A program made the position numbers and the translations under genes. Under the pieces are notes generated by a model. That model was not told where the DNA came from, searched no databases, and was given only the letters and a program-made list of their open reading frames with translations. Below are positions 62,239 through 64,000 of a stretch of DNA of 64,000 bases, in pieces. How positions within the stretch are numbered: the stretch's first letter is position 1; each line of letters starts with the position of its first letter. Source of the DNA: Methylomicrobium sp035916875 (GTDB lineage: Bacteria > Pseudomonadota > Gammaproteobacteria > Methylococcales > Methylomonadaceae); the NCBI RefSeq assembly GCF_035916875.1, contig NZ_JAXUHN010000094.1:1-64000 (forward strand). The letters run 5' to 3'.

Positions 62239-62865
62239 TTATCTGTTCACAAAAATCGGAAGTCCGCTCAGTTCGCCTTGCTTCAGAAGCTCATAACGCA
62301 GGCCGATTAACGTTTCGTTTTCGTGCGGATAGTCTGTCCAGACGATGCTTGCTTCTCCGGTCAATCCGAGATTTATAAATTCGAAATAAGCCTTCTCGTC
62401 GGTTTCCTCGATCGTAATCCTCTTGTTTAGAAGAATCATCAGGCCGTCGACTGAAACATTTACCGCCGTGAAGGGGTGAAAATTGCCATTCAACAAGATG
62501 CGGCCGGGCCCCGGCATTCTTTTTCGGTACACTTTTCTTTTATAGATAAAATCTTCGACATCGTAAGAAACAGTTTTAAATTCCAGTGCAATCAATAGCT
62601 TATTTTTTTTAGAATCGGCCCTGACCACTTCCATTTCGCCGGCCAGACGCATCGACGGAATGAAGATGTCGACCAAGGTTGAAGATTGCCGCGAATTGAA
62701 AATATCCTTGATATCGTTTTCGGCGCCTTTTTGCTGATCCAGCTCGGCGAGCAGGCCGGTGATCGACAGATTCTTTACGATGATGCTCCGCTCTTCCCCG
62801 TTATGAAAAATCAGGCCATGCAAATGCAAATCTTTTCGAAATGAGCGAGGTAATTCGAGTTTCAT
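62239..62865 (-). CDS. PilZ domain protein
   Basis: 208-residue protein with two beta-barrel-like halves. The second half (about 110-205) has the c-di-GMP-binding PilZ pattern: RKVYRKRMPGPGRILL (RxxxR with a basic run) and NVSVDGLMILLN (D/NxSxxG). The first half (about 1-105) resembles a YcgR-like or degenerate PilZ domain (NLSITGLLAEL). It may be a c-di-GMP effector. Not in an obvious operon. Confidence 0.82.
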   Translation of the reverse strand: MKLELPRSFRKDLHLHGLIFHNGEERSIIVKNLSITGLLAELDQQKGAENDIKDIFNSRQSSTLVDIFIPSMRLAGEMEVVRADSKKNKLLIALEFKTVSYDVEDFIYKRKVYRKRMPGPGRILLNGNFHPFTAVNVSVDGLMILLNKRITIEETDEKAYFEFINLGLTGEASIVWTDYPHENETLIGLRYELLKQGELSGLPIFVNR

Positions 62866-63076
62866 TTTTTCTCCTGATTGATCTCAACTCGCTGAATGAC
62901 GATCGCAAGCCGATGTAAATCGTAAAGTGTAGTCAATTCCGACCTTTTCGTAAGAGATGTCTGGACCACTTTTTGCGCACTCTTTGCATTATCTTCATAT
63001 GTTCATTATCCCGTCATGAGCTTGTCATAACAGGCATTCAATAATACAGACCAATAATTAGGATTCAGTTTGTGTT

Positions 63077-64000
63077 ATGTTGAATGATTTTCAAAAATCC
63101 CGCCGCCATTTCATCAAAACGTCGGGGCTGGTATTGGGTGCGGGTTTTGTCCCGACCATGAGCGGACGCAGCAGTATTATTGCCGAGTCGGTTGATTCGG
63201 CGGGGGCATTCGACCGGCCGCAGTTGGCGCAGGGCATTCAATTCGGCGATGTGCTGCGGAACCGGGCGATGGTCTGGAGCCGCTCTGACCGTCCGAGCCG
63301 AATGTTGGTCGAATTCAGCTTAAATCCCACGTTTACCGAAGCCAAATTGCTGACCGGACCGCGGGCATTGGCCAAGTCCGACTATACGGTTCGTATGGAT
63401 TTGACAGGGTTGCCGGCGGGCCGGGAGATTTATGTCAGAGTGATGTTTCAGGACATCGATGATCGAAAAAACCTGAGTCAACCCTGTTACGGCCATTTTC
63501 GGACTGCGCCCGACGACGTAAGGGCTATCCGTTTCCTCTGGTCCGGCGATACCTGCGGGCAGGGATGGGGCATCAATCCTGACATTGGCGGTATGAAGAT
63601 TTTTGAAACGATGCGGCAGACCGAACCGGATTTTTTCATCCATTGCGGCGACAGCATTTATGCCGACAGCCCGATTCAGGAGTCTCAGGTCGTGCCGCAG
63701 ACCGGAGAGATCTGGCACAACCTCGTGATTCCGGAAGTCGCCAAGGTCGCCGAAACGTTGGACGAATTTCGCGGCCGCTACAAATACAATCTGCTCGATG
63801 ATAATCTGCGCCGTTTCAACGCGGAAGTGCCGACCGTCTGGCTTTGGGATGACCATGAGATCACCAATAACTGGTCTCCCGCGAAGGATGTGAACGGCGA
63901 TCCGCGCTATCGCGAAAAATCGATCGCAACGTTGGAGGCGCACGGCAGGAAAGCTGCGATGGAATATGCGCCGATGCGTTATCCGGTGGCCGATTCGGCT
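63077..64000 (+). CDS. PhoD-like alkaline phosphatase, partial (window end)
   Basis: Tat-exported phosphodiesterase/phosphatase of the PhoD family, cut after 308 codons by the window end. Twin-arginine signal SRRHFIK (residues ~8-14) with a hydrophobic stretch to about 30. The N-terminal beta-sandwich (GIQFGDVLRNRAMVWSRSDR) is followed by metal-site motifs: FLWSGDTCGQG (about 155-165), HCGDSIYAD and WDDHEITNNW. The ATG at 63077 begins MLNDFQKSRRHF. Substrate specificity cannot be told. Confidence 0.92.
   Translation, partial: MLNDFQKSRRHFIKTSGLVLGAGFVPTMSGRSSIIAESVDSAGAFDRPQLAQGIQFGDVLRNRAMVWSRSDRPSRMLVEFSLNPTFTEAKLLTGPRALAKSDYTVRMDLTGLPAGREIYVRVMFQDIDDRKNLSQPCYGHFRTAPDDVRAIRFLWSGDTCGQGWGINPDIGGMKIFETMRQTEPDFFIHCGDSIYADSPIQESQVVPQTGEIWHNLVIPEVAKVAETLDEFRGRYKYNLLDDNLRRFNAEVPTVWLWDDHEITNNWSPAKDVNGDPRYREKSIATLEAHGRKAAMEYAPMRYPVADSA

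Overview
The window reads as chromosomal DNA of a gammaproteobacterium. The evidence is conserved gammaproteobacterial gene order: clpS-clpA-infA followed by the two N-degron transferase genes (bpt, aat), trxB and ftsK; mreBCD-mrdA-rodA-mltB-rlpA-dac-dat-ybeD-lipB-lipA; and gatCAB. A free-living, methanotroph-like lineage (Methylococcales) is my best guess from general composition and gene style. No methane-oxidation gene is present to confirm it. Apart from one decayed IS transposase there are no mobile genes, no CRISPR array and no rRNA.

0-5.5 kb: a FadL-type porin, a Bax-inhibitor-1 family protein, a YihY/BrkB membrane protein and a slipin-like SPFH protein. 5.5-9.6 kb: an RNA-repair locus, the most unusual part of the window. 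A textbook sigma-54 promoter drives rtcB on the minus strand. The divergent rtcR encodes the CARF/AAA+ sigma-54 activator. Downstream of rtcB lie about two and a half copies of a ~200-bp structured repeat that begins with the last codons of rtcB. Two abutting tRNA-like sequences follow, neither of which looks like a normal decoding tRNA, and then the slipin gene. rtcA is absent. 9.6-18.6 kb: a frameshifted NCS2-type permease, a polysaccharide flippase, mtaB, a fused SpmA-SpmB protein, purB, mnmA and a NUDIX hydrolase.

18.8-28 kb: the N-end-rule proteolysis cluster (clpS, clpA, bpt, aat) with infA, an ISAs1 remnant, a ComEA-like DNA-binding peptide, trxB, ftsK and a small membrane protein. 28.5-32.5 kb: a little-known signalling module made of a receiver-like/helical protein, an MglA-like GTPase, a Roadblock/LC7 protein and a kinase-like domain fused to a metallophosphoesterase. 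33-42.8 kb: a lytic transglycosylase remnant, an EF-G gene outside any str operon, a UPF0182 giant membrane protein, an Rsd/AlgQ regulator and gatCAB.

43-54.3 kb: one long, tightly packed cell-shape and envelope operon with several overlapping start/stop codons, ending in lipoate synthesis. 54.4-64 kb is accessory-looking and looser. It holds an L,D-transpeptidase-like lipoprotein, a secreted phosphoesterase, a secreted trypsin-like protease with two tandem six-cysteine repeats and a pre-peptidase C-terminal domain, a YfdX protein, small lipoproteins, a PilZ protein and the first 308 codons of a Tat-exported PhoD phosphatase cut by the window end.
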